This document shows, piece by piece, positions 24,270 through 32,000 of a stretch of 38,022 bases of DNA. Within the stretch, counting starts at the first letter, position 1. Each line of letters opens with the position of its first letter. The stretch comes from Acidilobaceae archaeon. GTDB lineage: Archaea > Thermoproteota > Thermoprotei_A > Sulfolobales > Acidilobaceae. Position numbers and translations under genes: made by a program. The notes under the pieces are model-generated. The model worked only from the letters and a program-made list of their open reading frames with translations, made no database searches and was not told the DNA's origin. The stretch lies in contig JALUAM010000057.1 of NCBI GenBank assembly GCA_027051095.1, positions 1 through 38,022 on the forward strand, in the 5' to 3' direction.

Positions 24270-25964
24270 TTAAAAGCTGTAGGCTTCTAGCTCCTTAACG
24301 GCTCTCTCGTAGACCTTCTCAGGGTTCATGTAGTACTTGAATACGATTTCGGCGACCTTGTCGTAGGACCTTATCCCTGCTATCCTCATCCACTCGAGGA
24401 TAGTCCTCCTCCTCTCAAGGTCGTTAAGCATCTCGTCGAATGAGAGGCCGGCTAGCTTGCTGATCTCATTTAACAGGTGGCTCCTCTCGAAGTCGTGCTC
24501 ATGCTCCTTAGTATAGGGGTTCCACTTGGCAACCTCCCTATAAACGCCGTAGTCTACTATCTCCCAGAGGTTAGTGATCCTCCTCACTATCTGGTAAGTG
24601 CCGTCGGGGTTTATCAGCCTGACCCTCTTGATGGCGACGGCGAACTTCAGGAGGGGGACGTAGCTCGGCGGTATATTCATTGGCGGGCTTGTGAGCCTCT
24701 TTACCATAGCCTCTACGTCCTCTGCGTGTATCGTTGTCAAGCCTCCGTGGCCGGTGGCCATGGCCTGGAAGAGCACGTAGGCCTCTTCGCCTCTAACCTC
24801 GCCGACTATTATAACGTCGGGCCTGTACCTTAGGCTAACCTTTACCAGGTCGTAGAGAGTGACCTCGCCCACCTTCTCAGTGCCGAGCCCGTAGCTGGGC
24901 CTGGAGGTCAGCTGAACCCAGTTCTTGTGCGGGAGCTTAAGCTCCGGCGTGTCCTCTATGGTAACTATCTTGATGTTAGGCCTGAAGAGGGTCGCCATGG
25001 CGTTGAGCGTAGTAGTCTTGCCGGACCCGGTGACGCCCATCACTATCCCGGGCATCTTATAGTCCATGGCTATCCAGAGGTAGGCGGCCATGTAGGAGGA
25101 GAGGACGCCCCCCTCGATAAGATCCACGATGCTGAGAGGCTTCTCCTTGAACTTCCTTATGGTGAAGGTGGAGCCTGTGGTGCTGACCTCTCTCTTGAAC
25201 GTGACCGCGAGCCTGTGGCCCTCGGGCAGTATTGCGTCCACTATGGGGAACGCGACGCTTATATGCCTTCCAGCCTTATGGACGAGCCTCAGCACAAGCT
25301 TGTCTAGCTCCTCGTCCGAGGTGAACACTATGTTAGTGGGCAGGCTCTCGTATTTCTGGTGCCACACATATATGGGCCTTCCGACTCCGTCACAGCTTAT
25401 ATCCTCGATGTATGCGTCTTTCATTAAGACGTGGATCGGCCCGTAGCCGATCGTATCCCTCATCAAGTAGTAGAGGATCTTGCCCCAGCTCACGTGGGGG
25501 TGTAGGCTGCCGAACCTTATCCTGTAGACGCTGACAATCCTCTTAAGCTGGCTTATGAAGAACTCCCTCTCCCACTCATAGCTACTCTTGCCCTTAGCCT
25601 CCTCGGGCGAGGGCGGTAGCGGCTTCAGCTCCCAATTGAGTATCTCCATGATCCTGTTGTAGGCGCGCCTCTCCTCGGGCGTCATCTCGAGCTCGTCTAC
25701 ATAGTACAGGTAGGTGCCCGTGCTCTTGTCTTCTAGTATCAGGACCCTAGCCCACGGGTCCTCGATCATATAGTCTTCTACAACGTTGTACGAAGCCTCC
25801 AGCTTCAGCTCCTTCCTGCTCCTAGCAGCCTCAAACTCCTCCTTCATCTCCTTGATCTCCTTCGCGACGACCGAGTCTATGTTCTCGTCCGTGCTAGCCT
25901 GCATAGTTTCAAGCTTGGCGGCGCCGCCCCTCTTGAAAATTCTGAACCTGGAGAGGAAGCCCAT
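24270..25964 (-). CDS. tadA: Type IV pilus/secretion ATPase (TadA/VirB11/FlaI family)
   Basis: Cytosolic hexameric ATPase that powers pilus assembly with TadC. About 564 residues: a variable N-terminal region, a middle domain (IGYGPIHVLMKDAYIEDISCDGVGRPIYVWH), then the RecA-like core with Walker A GVTGSGKTT (310-318 from this start), Asp box IVTIEDTPELKLPH, Walker B-like DVIIVGEVRGEEAYVLFQAMATGHGGLTTIHAE with the His box at its end. All catalytic elements are present. A frame opens at GTG 26006, but the TATA element ATTTAAAAC at 26013-26021 is too close for that, and ATG 25964 has GGGTGA 9 nt upstream. Operon with tadC. Confidence 0.92.
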   Translation of the reverse strand: MGFLSRFRIFKRGGAAKLETMQASTDENIDSVVAKEIKEMKEEFEAARSRKELKLEASYNVVEDYMIEDPWARVLILEDKSTGTYLYYVDELEMTPEERRAYNRIMEILNWELKPLPPSPEEAKGKSSYEWEREFFISQLKRIVSVYRIRFGSLHPHVSWGKILYYLMRDTIGYGPIHVLMKDAYIEDISCDGVGRPIYVWHQKYESLPTNIVFTSDEELDKLVLRLVHKAGRHISVAFPIVDAILPEGHRLAVTFKREVSTTGSTFTIRKFKEKPLSIVDLIEGGVLSSYMAAYLWIAMDYKMPGIVMGVTGSGKTTTLNAMATLFRPNIKIVTIEDTPELKLPHKNWVQLTSRPSYGLGTEKVGEVTLYDLVKVSLRYRPDVIIVGEVRGEEAYVLFQAMATGHGGLTTIHAEDVEAMVKRLTSPPMNIPPSYVPLLKFAVAIKRVRLINPDGTYQIVRRITNLWEIVDYGVYREVAKWNPYTKEHEHDFERSHLLNEISKLAGLSFDEMLNDLERRRTILEWMRIAGIRSYDKVAEIVFKYYMNPEKVYERAVKELEAYSF

Positions 25965-26012
25965 GCCGCTCTTCACCCTGAAGCGGCCCCTATAAGATAA
26001 CTCCACAGTTCA

Positions 26013-26021
26013 ATTTAAAAC
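26013..26021 (-). promoter_or_regulatory. TATA box of the tadA-tadC operon
   Basis: GTTTTAAAT on the minus strand; predicted start near 25991, upstream of ATG 25964. The 100-nt gap to the aminotransferase stop holds nothing else I can support. Confidence 0.45.
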
Positions 26022-26120
26022 CTATTGGGGTCTTGTAACGGTGTTTCCAATACCCAGTTAAACCTTAGTTCTGGTATAAGGGGGCTTACCTTGAAAAGGC
26101 AGTGCTCTCTTTGTCACATC

Positions 26121-27263
26121 TTAAAGCCCTTCCTCGGCTAGGACCTCCTGGGCTGCTGCGACGGCGGCGCCTAGCTCCAGCTTGTAACCCAGGGACTTAA
26201 GGCTCCTCTCAAGGGATGCTAGGGTTGCTATTACGTCGTTTGCGTCGACCTCACCCATATGGCCTATCCTGAAGATCCTGCCTTTTAGTTCGCCGAGGCC
26301 CCCGGCTATCTCGACCCCTCTGGCCTTCATCTCTGCGTATAGCTTAGGCCATTGGACGCCCTCTGGGAGCCACGCCGCCGTTACCGTGTCTGCCCTGAAG
26401 CCCTCCTCTGCAACGAGTTTTATGCCTATGGCTTCGAGCCCCGCCCTAAGGGCTCTGGCTAGAGCCTTATGCCTCCTATACCTGGCCTCAAGGCCCTCGC
26501 TTAGTATGCGCTTGAGGCTCTCCCTGAGCGCTACGACAAGGTTAACCGCCGGCGTTATATGATAGTTTCTAGTGGACTCCATCTCCCTGGATATCGACTT
26601 GAAGTCGAAGTATATGCCCTCGCCCTCCCTCTCGAGCAGGTATGACGCCTTCGAGGAGTAGGCTATTATTGCCAGGCCTGGGGGGGTTGAAAGAGCCTTC
26701 TGGCTGCCAGTAAAGCAAACATCGACCCCCCAGTCCTCCATCCTCATGTCCATGCCGCCTATCGATGCCACGCCGTCAACGAGCACCTTGGCCCCCGCCT
26801 TCTTGGCCTCAGCAGCCAGCTCCTCGACGGGGTTTGCAACCGAGGTACTTGTCTCCACGTGCTGGAAGGCGATTATGCTGGCCCTGCTCTTTTCCAGGGC
26901 CTCTCTTACGTCGCCTGCAGTGAATCCCCTCCCGATCGGGGCCTCTAGGACCTCGACCTCGGCGCCGGCAGCCTTCAAAGCCCTAGCTAGGTACCCTCCG
27001 AAGTGGCCTGCTTTGAGCACTAGAGCCTTCTCGCCCCTCCTCTCCACTATGCTACGTGCGGCGAACTCCATGGCTAGGCTGCCGCTACCAGGCAGCACCA
27101 CGACCCTCCCCTTAGTGCCGAACACCTTACCTAGCATCCTGAGGGCGTCTGAGTGTATCTCGTCGAACTCGGGCGAGGTATGGGATATCACTGGGAGCGC
27201 CGAGGCGAGTAGGACCTCGGGCTGGACGGGGGTAGGACCTGGTATCATTAGGAGCCGGGCCAA
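26121..27263 (-). CDS. Class V PLP-dependent aminotransferase (serine-pyruvate/alanine-glyoxylate type)
   Basis: 380 residues, fold type I. The N-terminus LLMIPGPTPVQPEVLLASALPVISHTSPEF is the alanine-glyoxylate/serine-pyruvate aminotransferase hallmark. LPGSGSLAMEFAARS binds the PLP phosphate, VLVDGVASIGG carries the Asp163 that contacts the PLP ring nitrogen, and FTGSQKALSTPPG has the Schiff-base Lys189. RIGHMGEV near the C-terminus is the substrate-carboxylate Arg region. Likely reaction: transamination of serine, alanine or glycine with pyruvate or glyoxylate. Start TTG 27263 with GGTGG 8 nt upstream; ATG 27248 is an alternative. It lies 65 nt after fixC in the same direction, possibly co-transcribed. 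Confidence 0.92.
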   Translation of the reverse strand: MARLLMIPGPTPVQPEVLLASALPVISHTSPEFDEIHSDALRMLGKVFGTKGRVVVLPGSGSLAMEFAARSIVERRGEKALVLKAGHFGGYLARALKAAGAEVEVLEAPIGRGFTAGDVREALEKSRASIIAFQHVETSTSVANPVEELAAEAKKAGAKVLVDGVASIGGMDMRMEDWGVDVCFTGSQKALSTPPGLAIIAYSSKASYLLEREGEGIYFDFKSISREMESTRNYHITPAVNLVVALRESLKRILSEGLEARYRRHKALARALRAGLEAIGIKLVAEEGFRADTVTAAWLPEGVQWPKLYAEMKARGVEIAGGLGELKGRIFRIGHMGEVDANDVIATLASLERSLKSLGYKLELGAAVAAAQEVLAEEGL

Positions 27264-27328
27264 TAAGAATCCACCCTGTGTTGCGGGGGTGCAGCGGAGC
27301 AGGGATATCCTGGCTATTACGCCCGACT

Positions 27329-28627
27329 CTAGACTTCCGCTAGCCTCAGCATCTTAGCTATGGTCAGGAGCAGCGGGGACCCTCTCCTCCTGCCGGCCTC
27401 AATGAGCGCCTCTATGGGCGTGGGCTCCTCGTAGTCAGCCTCGAACATCTGGGAGAGCGCGTCGACTATTATTGCGGGGAGCTTTGAGAAGAACCAGGGG
27501 TCCTCCATGACGTCCTCTATGGCCCTGTGCCTTACCAGCTCCTTGTAGATGAAGCTGGACTTGAGTTTGGCCTCATAGGCGCTGAGCACCCTCGCGGAGG
27601 TGTCGCCTGCCTCTAGCGCCCTGGCGGCGACCTCGGCGGCCATCCTGCCACTGGCTACTGCAAAGTCGACGCCCCTTATCGTGTAGCCCGTGTTGAGGAG
27701 CAACCCGGCCGCGTCGCCGACAACCAGGAGGCCATCCATGTAGAGGCGCTTAGGCATGTAACCCAGGCCGCCCTCGACAGCCAGCCTGGCTCCATACTCC
27801 GCTACGTCTGCATCGGCCCATAGCCTGTGGAAGTATGGGTGTAGCCTGAAGGACTCGACCAGCCTGGACACGTGCTCTTTAAGCAGGCCCCTCTCTGCGG
27901 CCTCCGCGGCGCTTGAAACCCTCAGCACAACGCCTATGCTCACAGTATCCCTCATAGTGTATATGAAGCCTCCGCCCGGTAGACCCCTCGTGACGTCTCC
28001 CAGGACCAGCCAGGCCAGCCCCTCTCCCTTCTCGAGGCCGAAAGCAGATTCAATCGCCTCGGGCTTCATCCTCAGAACCTCCTTGACCCCCAGCGCTAGC
28101 CTAGAGGGGTCGGGTTTATCGGCGAGGCCCAGCTTCTCGAGCAGCAGCCTGTTGACTCCCTCAGCGTCTATGACTATCTTGGCCTTGACCTCGTCCTCAC
28201 CGCTTCTAACCCCCTCTACCCTCCCATCCTTGACTATGATCTCGTCGACAACGACTTCGTCAACTATAAGGGCACCGGCCTCCTCGGCCTTGCCAGCCAT
28301 CCATTTGACGAGTTCTGGGAGGTGAGTAGTGAACGCAACCCTCCTCCCCGCCTTGAACTCTAGCGTGACAACCCTGCCCCCCCAGGACACGCTGAACCTC
28401 TCAACCCCGACCCACCTGTGTATCGGGGCCTCCTTGTCGAGCCTAGGCCAGACGTCTCTCAGGGGCTGAGCGTACACCTTTCCCCCGAAAAGGCTCTTGG
28501 CCCCGGGCTCCCTGCCCCTCTCCAGGACTATAACCTTGAAACCCGACTTCGCTAGGAGGTACGCCGCGCTGAGGCCCCCAGGGCCCGCGCCCACAACCGC
28601 CACGTCGTAGCTGCCAGCTATGCCCAC
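27329..28627 (-). CDS. fixC: FixC-like electron transfer flavoprotein:quinone oxidoreductase
   Basis: 432-residue flavoprotein of the FixC/geranylgeranyl reductase group, which accepts electrons from the FixAB flavoprotein and reduces quinone. N-terminal FAD motif YDVAVVGAGPGGLSAAYLLAKSGFKVIVLERG, a GAKSLFGGKVYA segment typical of FixC, and the second FAD motif DGLLVVGDAAGLLLNTGYTIRGVDFAVASGRMAAE. The start GTG directly follows the fixB stop (TAGGTG), with GGGTGAGG as ribosome binding site. The usual small ferredoxin partner FixX is not found downstream: an aminotransferase follows after 65 nt. Family membership alone would also allow a geranylgeranyl reductase; the fixA-fixB context decides for FixC. 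Confidence 0.92.
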   Translation of the reverse strand: MGIAGSYDVAVVGAGPGGLSAAYLLAKSGFKVIVLERGREPGAKSLFGGKVYAQPLRDVWPRLDKEAPIHRWVGVERFSVSWGGRVVTLEFKAGRRVAFTTHLPELVKWMAGKAEEAGALIVDEVVVDEIIVKDGRVEGVRSGEDEVKAKIVIDAEGVNRLLLEKLGLADKPDPSRLALGVKEVLRMKPEAIESAFGLEKGEGLAWLVLGDVTRGLPGGGFIYTMRDTVSIGVVLRVSSAAEAAERGLLKEHVSRLVESFRLHPYFHRLWADADVAEYGARLAVEGGLGYMPKRLYMDGLLVVGDAAGLLLNTGYTIRGVDFAVASGRMAAEVAARALEAGDTSARVLSAYEAKLKSSFIYKELVRHRAIEDVMEDPWFFSKLPAIIVDALSQMFEADYEEPTPIEALIEAGRRRGSPLLLTIAKMLRLAEV

Positions 28628-29746
28628 CTAGGCCTCACCCCCCGGCTTGATCTCCACTACCTCGCCCTTGAGAAGCTCCTCTAGGTACCTAGGCCCCTCC
28701 TCCTTGAGCTTCCTAAGCTCCTCTATTAGAGCTGGGACCAGCTCCCTATAGTCCCACACGACGGTGTAGTCAGCCTGCTCGACTATCGGCGCTTCGGGGT
28801 CTATGTTGATCGCCGCTATCCTCCTAGCCTCCCTAACGCCTACCATGTGCTGCGCCGAGCCGCTGATCCCCACGGCTATGTAGAGCCGGGGCTTCACGGT
28901 TTTACCGGTCAGGCCCACCTGCCTCTCGGGCTCTATCCAGCCCGCGTCGACAGCCTTCCTGCTAGCCGCCACCACGCCGCCCAGCAGGGATGCGAGCTCC
29001 TCAAGCATCTTAAAGCCCTCAGGCCCGCCCAGCCCCCGGCCCCCGGCTACTATCACATCAGCCTTCTCTATAGGCGTCTCTCTCCGGCCCAGCCTCCTCC
29101 TCGACACGAGCCTTGCCCTAGGCTTTGGAGGCTCTATGACGACCCTCTCGACCCTACCGGTTCTCGATTCGTCCCTAGGCGGCACTGGGAATACGTTGGG
29201 CCTAGCGGTGCCTATCTGGGGCCTCCTGAAGGGGGTCCTAATGTAGGCTAGCATTATAGCCGCGAAGGGGGGCCTAATCATGAGCACGTCACGCGTCTTC
29301 TCGTCGACTTCGAAGTCTGTGCAATCGGCGGTTATCCCCGCCCTGAGGGTGTTCGCTATGTAGGGAGCCATCTCCCTGCCCCTCGCCGTAGCTGCAAGCA
29401 GTATGACGGACGGCCTCCTCTCCGCTGCAAGCCTCGCTATGACCTCCCCATAGACCTCGGGGTAGTACTCTGATAGCTCCTCATGCTCGGCAACTAGGAC
29501 CTCGTCGGCACCCCTCTTTATAAGCTCATCTGCGTGCCTCGCCGAGCCCGGAGGCCCCAATATGACCCCGGTCACGGGCTCCCCAAGCTTCTCAGCTATC
29601 CTCCTAGCGGGTGTGAGCATCTGGAGGCTAGCCTCGGCTAGCTCTCCATCAACGATCTCGGCTACAACCCACACGCCCTTGAACTCCTCGGGGCTCTCAC
29701 AGGGCCACTCGGGGCATAGCTTGTCGCATTCAACCCTCCCGGGCAC
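28628..29746 (-). CDS. fixB: Electron transfer flavoprotein alpha subunit (FixB/EtfA)
   Basis: About 372 residues. FKGVWVVAEIVDGELAEASLQML is the EtfA N-terminal domain, and the C-terminal FAD domain shows VIVAGGRGLGGPEGF, AASRKAVDAGWIEPERQVGLTGKTVKPRLYIAVGISGSAQHMVGVREARRIAAINIDPEAPIVEQADYTVVWDYRELVPAL, an excellent match to the family. Binds FAD and forms the ETF heterodimer with FixA. Before the usual start it has a short tail with CDKLCPEWPC, three cysteines in C-x3-C-x4-C order, which I do not expect in plain EtfA. GTG 29746 is used; GTG 29755 is also open, both overlapping the fixA end. Stop and fixC start touch. Confidence 0.94.
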   Translation of the reverse strand: MPGRVECDKLCPEWPCESPEEFKGVWVVAEIVDGELAEASLQMLTPARRIAEKLGEPVTGVILGPPGSARHADELIKRGADEVLVAEHEELSEYYPEVYGEVIARLAAERRPSVILLAATARGREMAPYIANTLRAGITADCTDFEVDEKTRDVLMIRPPFAAIMLAYIRTPFRRPQIGTARPNVFPVPPRDESRTGRVERVVIEPPKPRARLVSRRRLGRRETPIEKADVIVAGGRGLGGPEGFKMLEELASLLGGVVAASRKAVDAGWIEPERQVGLTGKTVKPRLYIAVGISGSAQHMVGVREARRIAAINIDPEAPIVEQADYTVVWDYRELVPALIEELRKLKEEGPRYLEELLKGEVVEIKPGGEA

Positions 29747-30590
29747 CGCTGCCACCCCAGAGAGCCGAGAGTATCACATCCCTGGTTTCAGGGTCTGTGA
29801 GCAGCTTCCTGAGAAGCCACCTAGCTCCGTCTCTGGCGTCTCGGGGCCTGTAGACTTCTTTCCTCCTAGGCACCTCGGGGAGGTAGGTGACCTTAGCGAC
29901 TATAGTGGGGCTCCCCTTGAGCCCCACACATCTGGGGTCGAGGCCTAGCTCCTTGTTGGAGACTATCTTTATCGGCTTCTCGGTCTTAGCCCTGAGCTTG
30001 CCTCTCAGCGTGACCTCCCTGGGCTTGAACGACCTGGCGGCGACCGAGATCACTGCCGGCATGGGCAACTCATACTCCTCCACGTAGCCCTCTACTACCC
30101 GCTCAACCCTAACACGGCCGTCGGCCACCTCCACCCTCCTCGCATAGTAGATGTAGGGCCAACCCAGCCAGCTCGCGGTCTGGGCTGGCACGTGGGCTGT
30201 GCTAGAATCTATTGTCTCCTGGCCGAATACTAGCAGGTCCACCTTACCCCTCTCACGCTCGACATACTTCACCCCATGGGCCAGCACGTAGCTGGTGGCA
30301 AGTGTGTCCGCGCCCGCGAACACCCTATCCGAGAAGAGGTAGGCATAGTCGACCCCCATGCCTAGGAGCATCTCCAAGCCCTTGACCGCTGGTGGAGGAG
30401 CCATGGATACAGCTATCACCTCGCCGCCGTGCTGGTCTCTAAGTCTCAGCGCTAGCTCCACTGCCGCCAGATCGTTGGGGTTTACTATACTCGGGACGCC
30501 CTGCCTTATAAGGGTGCCCGTCTTAGGGTCAATCCTCACGGCCTGCGTGTTAGGCACCCACTTGACCCCGACAAGTATGCGGAGAGGCAT
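29730..30590 (-). CDS. fixA: Electron transfer flavoprotein beta subunit (FixA/EtfB)
   Basis: 286-residue EtfB-type subunit. ILVGVKWVPNTQAVRIDPKTGTLIRQGVPSIVNPNDLAAVELALRLRD is the FixA-type N-terminus, and ADTLATSYVLAHGV plus LLVFGQETIDSSTAHVPAQTASWLGWPYIYYA form the nucleotide-binding face. The TIDSSTAHVPAQTA stretch resembles the region that binds NAD and the second FAD in bifurcating ETFs, rather than AMP. Electron bifurcation is thus possible but not shown. Start ATG 30590; a TATA-like CTTTATAC at 30614-30622 lies 28 nt upstream, implying a leaderless mRNA. First gene of fixA-fixB-fixC. Confidence 0.94.
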   Translation of the reverse strand: MPLRILVGVKWVPNTQAVRIDPKTGTLIRQGVPSIVNPNDLAAVELALRLRDQHGGEVIAVSMAPPPAVKGLEMLLGMGVDYAYLFSDRVFAGADTLATSYVLAHGVKYVERERGKVDLLVFGQETIDSSTAHVPAQTASWLGWPYIYYARRVEVADGRVRVERVVEGYVEEYELPMPAVISVAARSFKPREVTLRGKLRAKTEKPIKIVSNKELGLDPRCVGLKGSPTIVAKVTYLPEVPRRKEVYRPRDARDGARWLLRKLLTDPETRDVILSALWGGSGAREG

Positions 30591-30613
30591 CTCTTCGAGG
30601 CCCCCTCCTGAGG

Positions 30614-30622
30614 CGTATAAAG
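30614..30622 (-). promoter_or_regulatory. TATA box of the fixABC operon
   Basis: CCCTTTATAC on the minus strand is centred 28 nt before the fixA ATG, the spacing for a leaderless transcript. Confidence 0.5.
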
Positions 30623-30687
30623 GGAAGGGTAAACGCTAGCCCCGGGCTAGTACATCACGCTAACCACATCGCAGGTATATAAGGCCC

Positions 30688-31176
30688 TCACAGTTCTATG
30701 GGAGGGCAAGCGCCGCTCCTGGCCAGCTTGATCGCATATTCATTGTTAACGTGGAACTCGACTATGTTGTGGTTTAACCCCCTCCCGTACCTCTTAAGTA
30801 GCCTCCTGTATACCTCCTCGCTGACAGTGAACACGAATGCCTCCTTGAGCGCATTGTCTATTATGGGCTCGAGGCTGGCTAGAGCGTAGGCCTCGGCCTC
30901 GCTACCCACCTCAACGGCTATGTCTATGTCGAAACTCCCCATCTCGCCCTCCACGCACTCCCCACCCGAGAGATCAAGCAAGAGTATCCTCTTGATCGTT
31001 GTGAAGTATTTCCTCAAAACAGCTGCCAGCCTATAAGCTATCAAAACCTTGACCCTCTCCCAGTCGCCGGGGTCCCTGAAGCTGGAAGAGTATATTTCGC
31101 GCGCCGCGTCGAAGACCTCCTGCCACACCCTTTTCTCGAGCAGCAGGCCGCCGCTCATGGCTAATCCCACTGTCAT
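30688..31176 (-). CDS. Small nucleotidyltransferase-like hypothetical protein
   Basis: 162 residues; not assignable to a named family. Residues 69-87 (LSGGECVEGEMGSFDIDIAV) fit the polymerase-beta-type nucleotidyltransferase pattern hG(G/S)-x(n)-DhDh: Gly71-Gly72, then Asp83-Ile-Asp85 ten residues later. Glu140 in HNIVEFHV stands where the third acidic residue usually sits. A helical N-terminus (about 14-60) and no membrane segment. Such minimal nucleotidyltransferases in archaea are often partners of HEPN proteins in toxin-antitoxin pairs; I see no HEPN gene beside it. ATG 31176, with ATG 31158 as alternative. It stands alone, with the inverted repeat TGGTAA/TTACCA (31183-31188, 31201-31206) directly upstream. 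Confidence 0.6.
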   Translation of the reverse strand: MTVGLAMSGGLLLEKRVWQEVFDAAREIYSSSFRDPGDWERVKVLIAYRLAAVLRKYFTTIKRILLLDLSGGECVEGEMGSFDIDIAVEVGSEAEAYALASLEPIIDNALKEAFVFTVSEEVYRRLLKRYGRGLNHNIVEFHVNNEYAIKLARSGACPPIEL

Positions 31177-31311
31177 AACACATGGTAATAGTTTAGCAGT
31201 TTACCAAGCCCTGGAGATAGTATTTTAACTTGCGTGGACGGTAGATAACCCTAACGCTCTCCGGATCGGGCTAGAATCCAGCCCTTGGGCCTCATTAGGC
31301 TTTAAAAAGTG

Positions 31312-31944
31312 CTAGGTGCCTAGGGCCCTGTCGCCAGCGTCGCCGAGGCCCGGGACTATGAAGAACTTGTCGTTGAGCTTTGGGTCAAGCGCTAAGGTGT
31401 ATATGGTCACGTCGGGGTAGGCGTCTGAAACGTTTCTCACTCCCTCCTCGGCGGCTATCACCGACGCTATGACCACCCTAGAGGCTCCCCTCTCCTTTGC
31501 TATCTTCACGGCCTCCCTGGCAGTGCTACCGGTGGCTAGCATAGGGTCTACTATGACAGCCGTGGTGATCTTGTCGGGTAGCCTGACGTAGCTGATCTCC
31601 ACGGTGACACCGCCCTCGCGTTCTATCCTCCTAGCGGCTATGAGGCCCACACGGGCGAATGGGAGGACGTCCACGAAGCCCTCCACCATGGGTATGCTAG
31701 CGCCTAAAACGCCGATTACGTCGACAGGGCCTGCTGGTTCCAGCTCCACGGCCTCGCCAAGCGGCGTCTCGACCCTAGCCTCCTTCCAGGACAGCTCCTT
31801 CGACACCTGGAAGGCTAGCAGCCTGCCGGCCTGCCTAAGGTATGCTCTGAAGACCTCGGAGCCCGTGGCCTTGTCCCTCAAGACCCTGAGAATGAAACGG
31901 GCTGCAGGTATCTCCCTGCCGACGACGTAGACCCTGCCCGCCAT
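31312..31944 (-). CDS. upp: Uracil phosphoribosyltransferase
   Basis: Salvage enzyme making UMP from uracil and PRPP. 210 residues, typical length. The PRPP loop TAVIVDPMLATGSTAREAVKIAKERGA is unmistakable, and the C-terminal IVPGLGDAGDRALGT is the uracil-recognising motif of UPRTases. GVLGASIPMVEGFVDVLPFARVGLIAARR is the conserved early region. Archaeal UPRTases are often activated by GTP and inhibited by CTP. ATG 31944; TATA-like CTTTTAAC about 23 nt upstream suggests a leaderless transcript. It follows the 2-oxoacid dehydrogenase operon by about 55 nt but has its own promoter. A T5 run after the stop (near 31305) may terminate it. Confidence 0.95.
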   Translation of the reverse strand: MAGRVYVVGREIPAARFILRVLRDKATGSEVFRAYLRQAGRLLAFQVSKELSWKEARVETPLGEAVELEPAGPVDVIGVLGASIPMVEGFVDVLPFARVGLIAARRIEREGGVTVEISYVRLPDKITTAVIVDPMLATGSTAREAVKIAKERGASRVVIASVIAAEEGVRNVSDAYPDVTIYTLALDPKLNDKFFIVPGLGDAGDRALGT

Positions 31945-32000
31945 GCCAGGGCCTCGGTTATGGGTTAAAAGGGGGGAGGGTATAAGGGGCGCGGTGGGCC

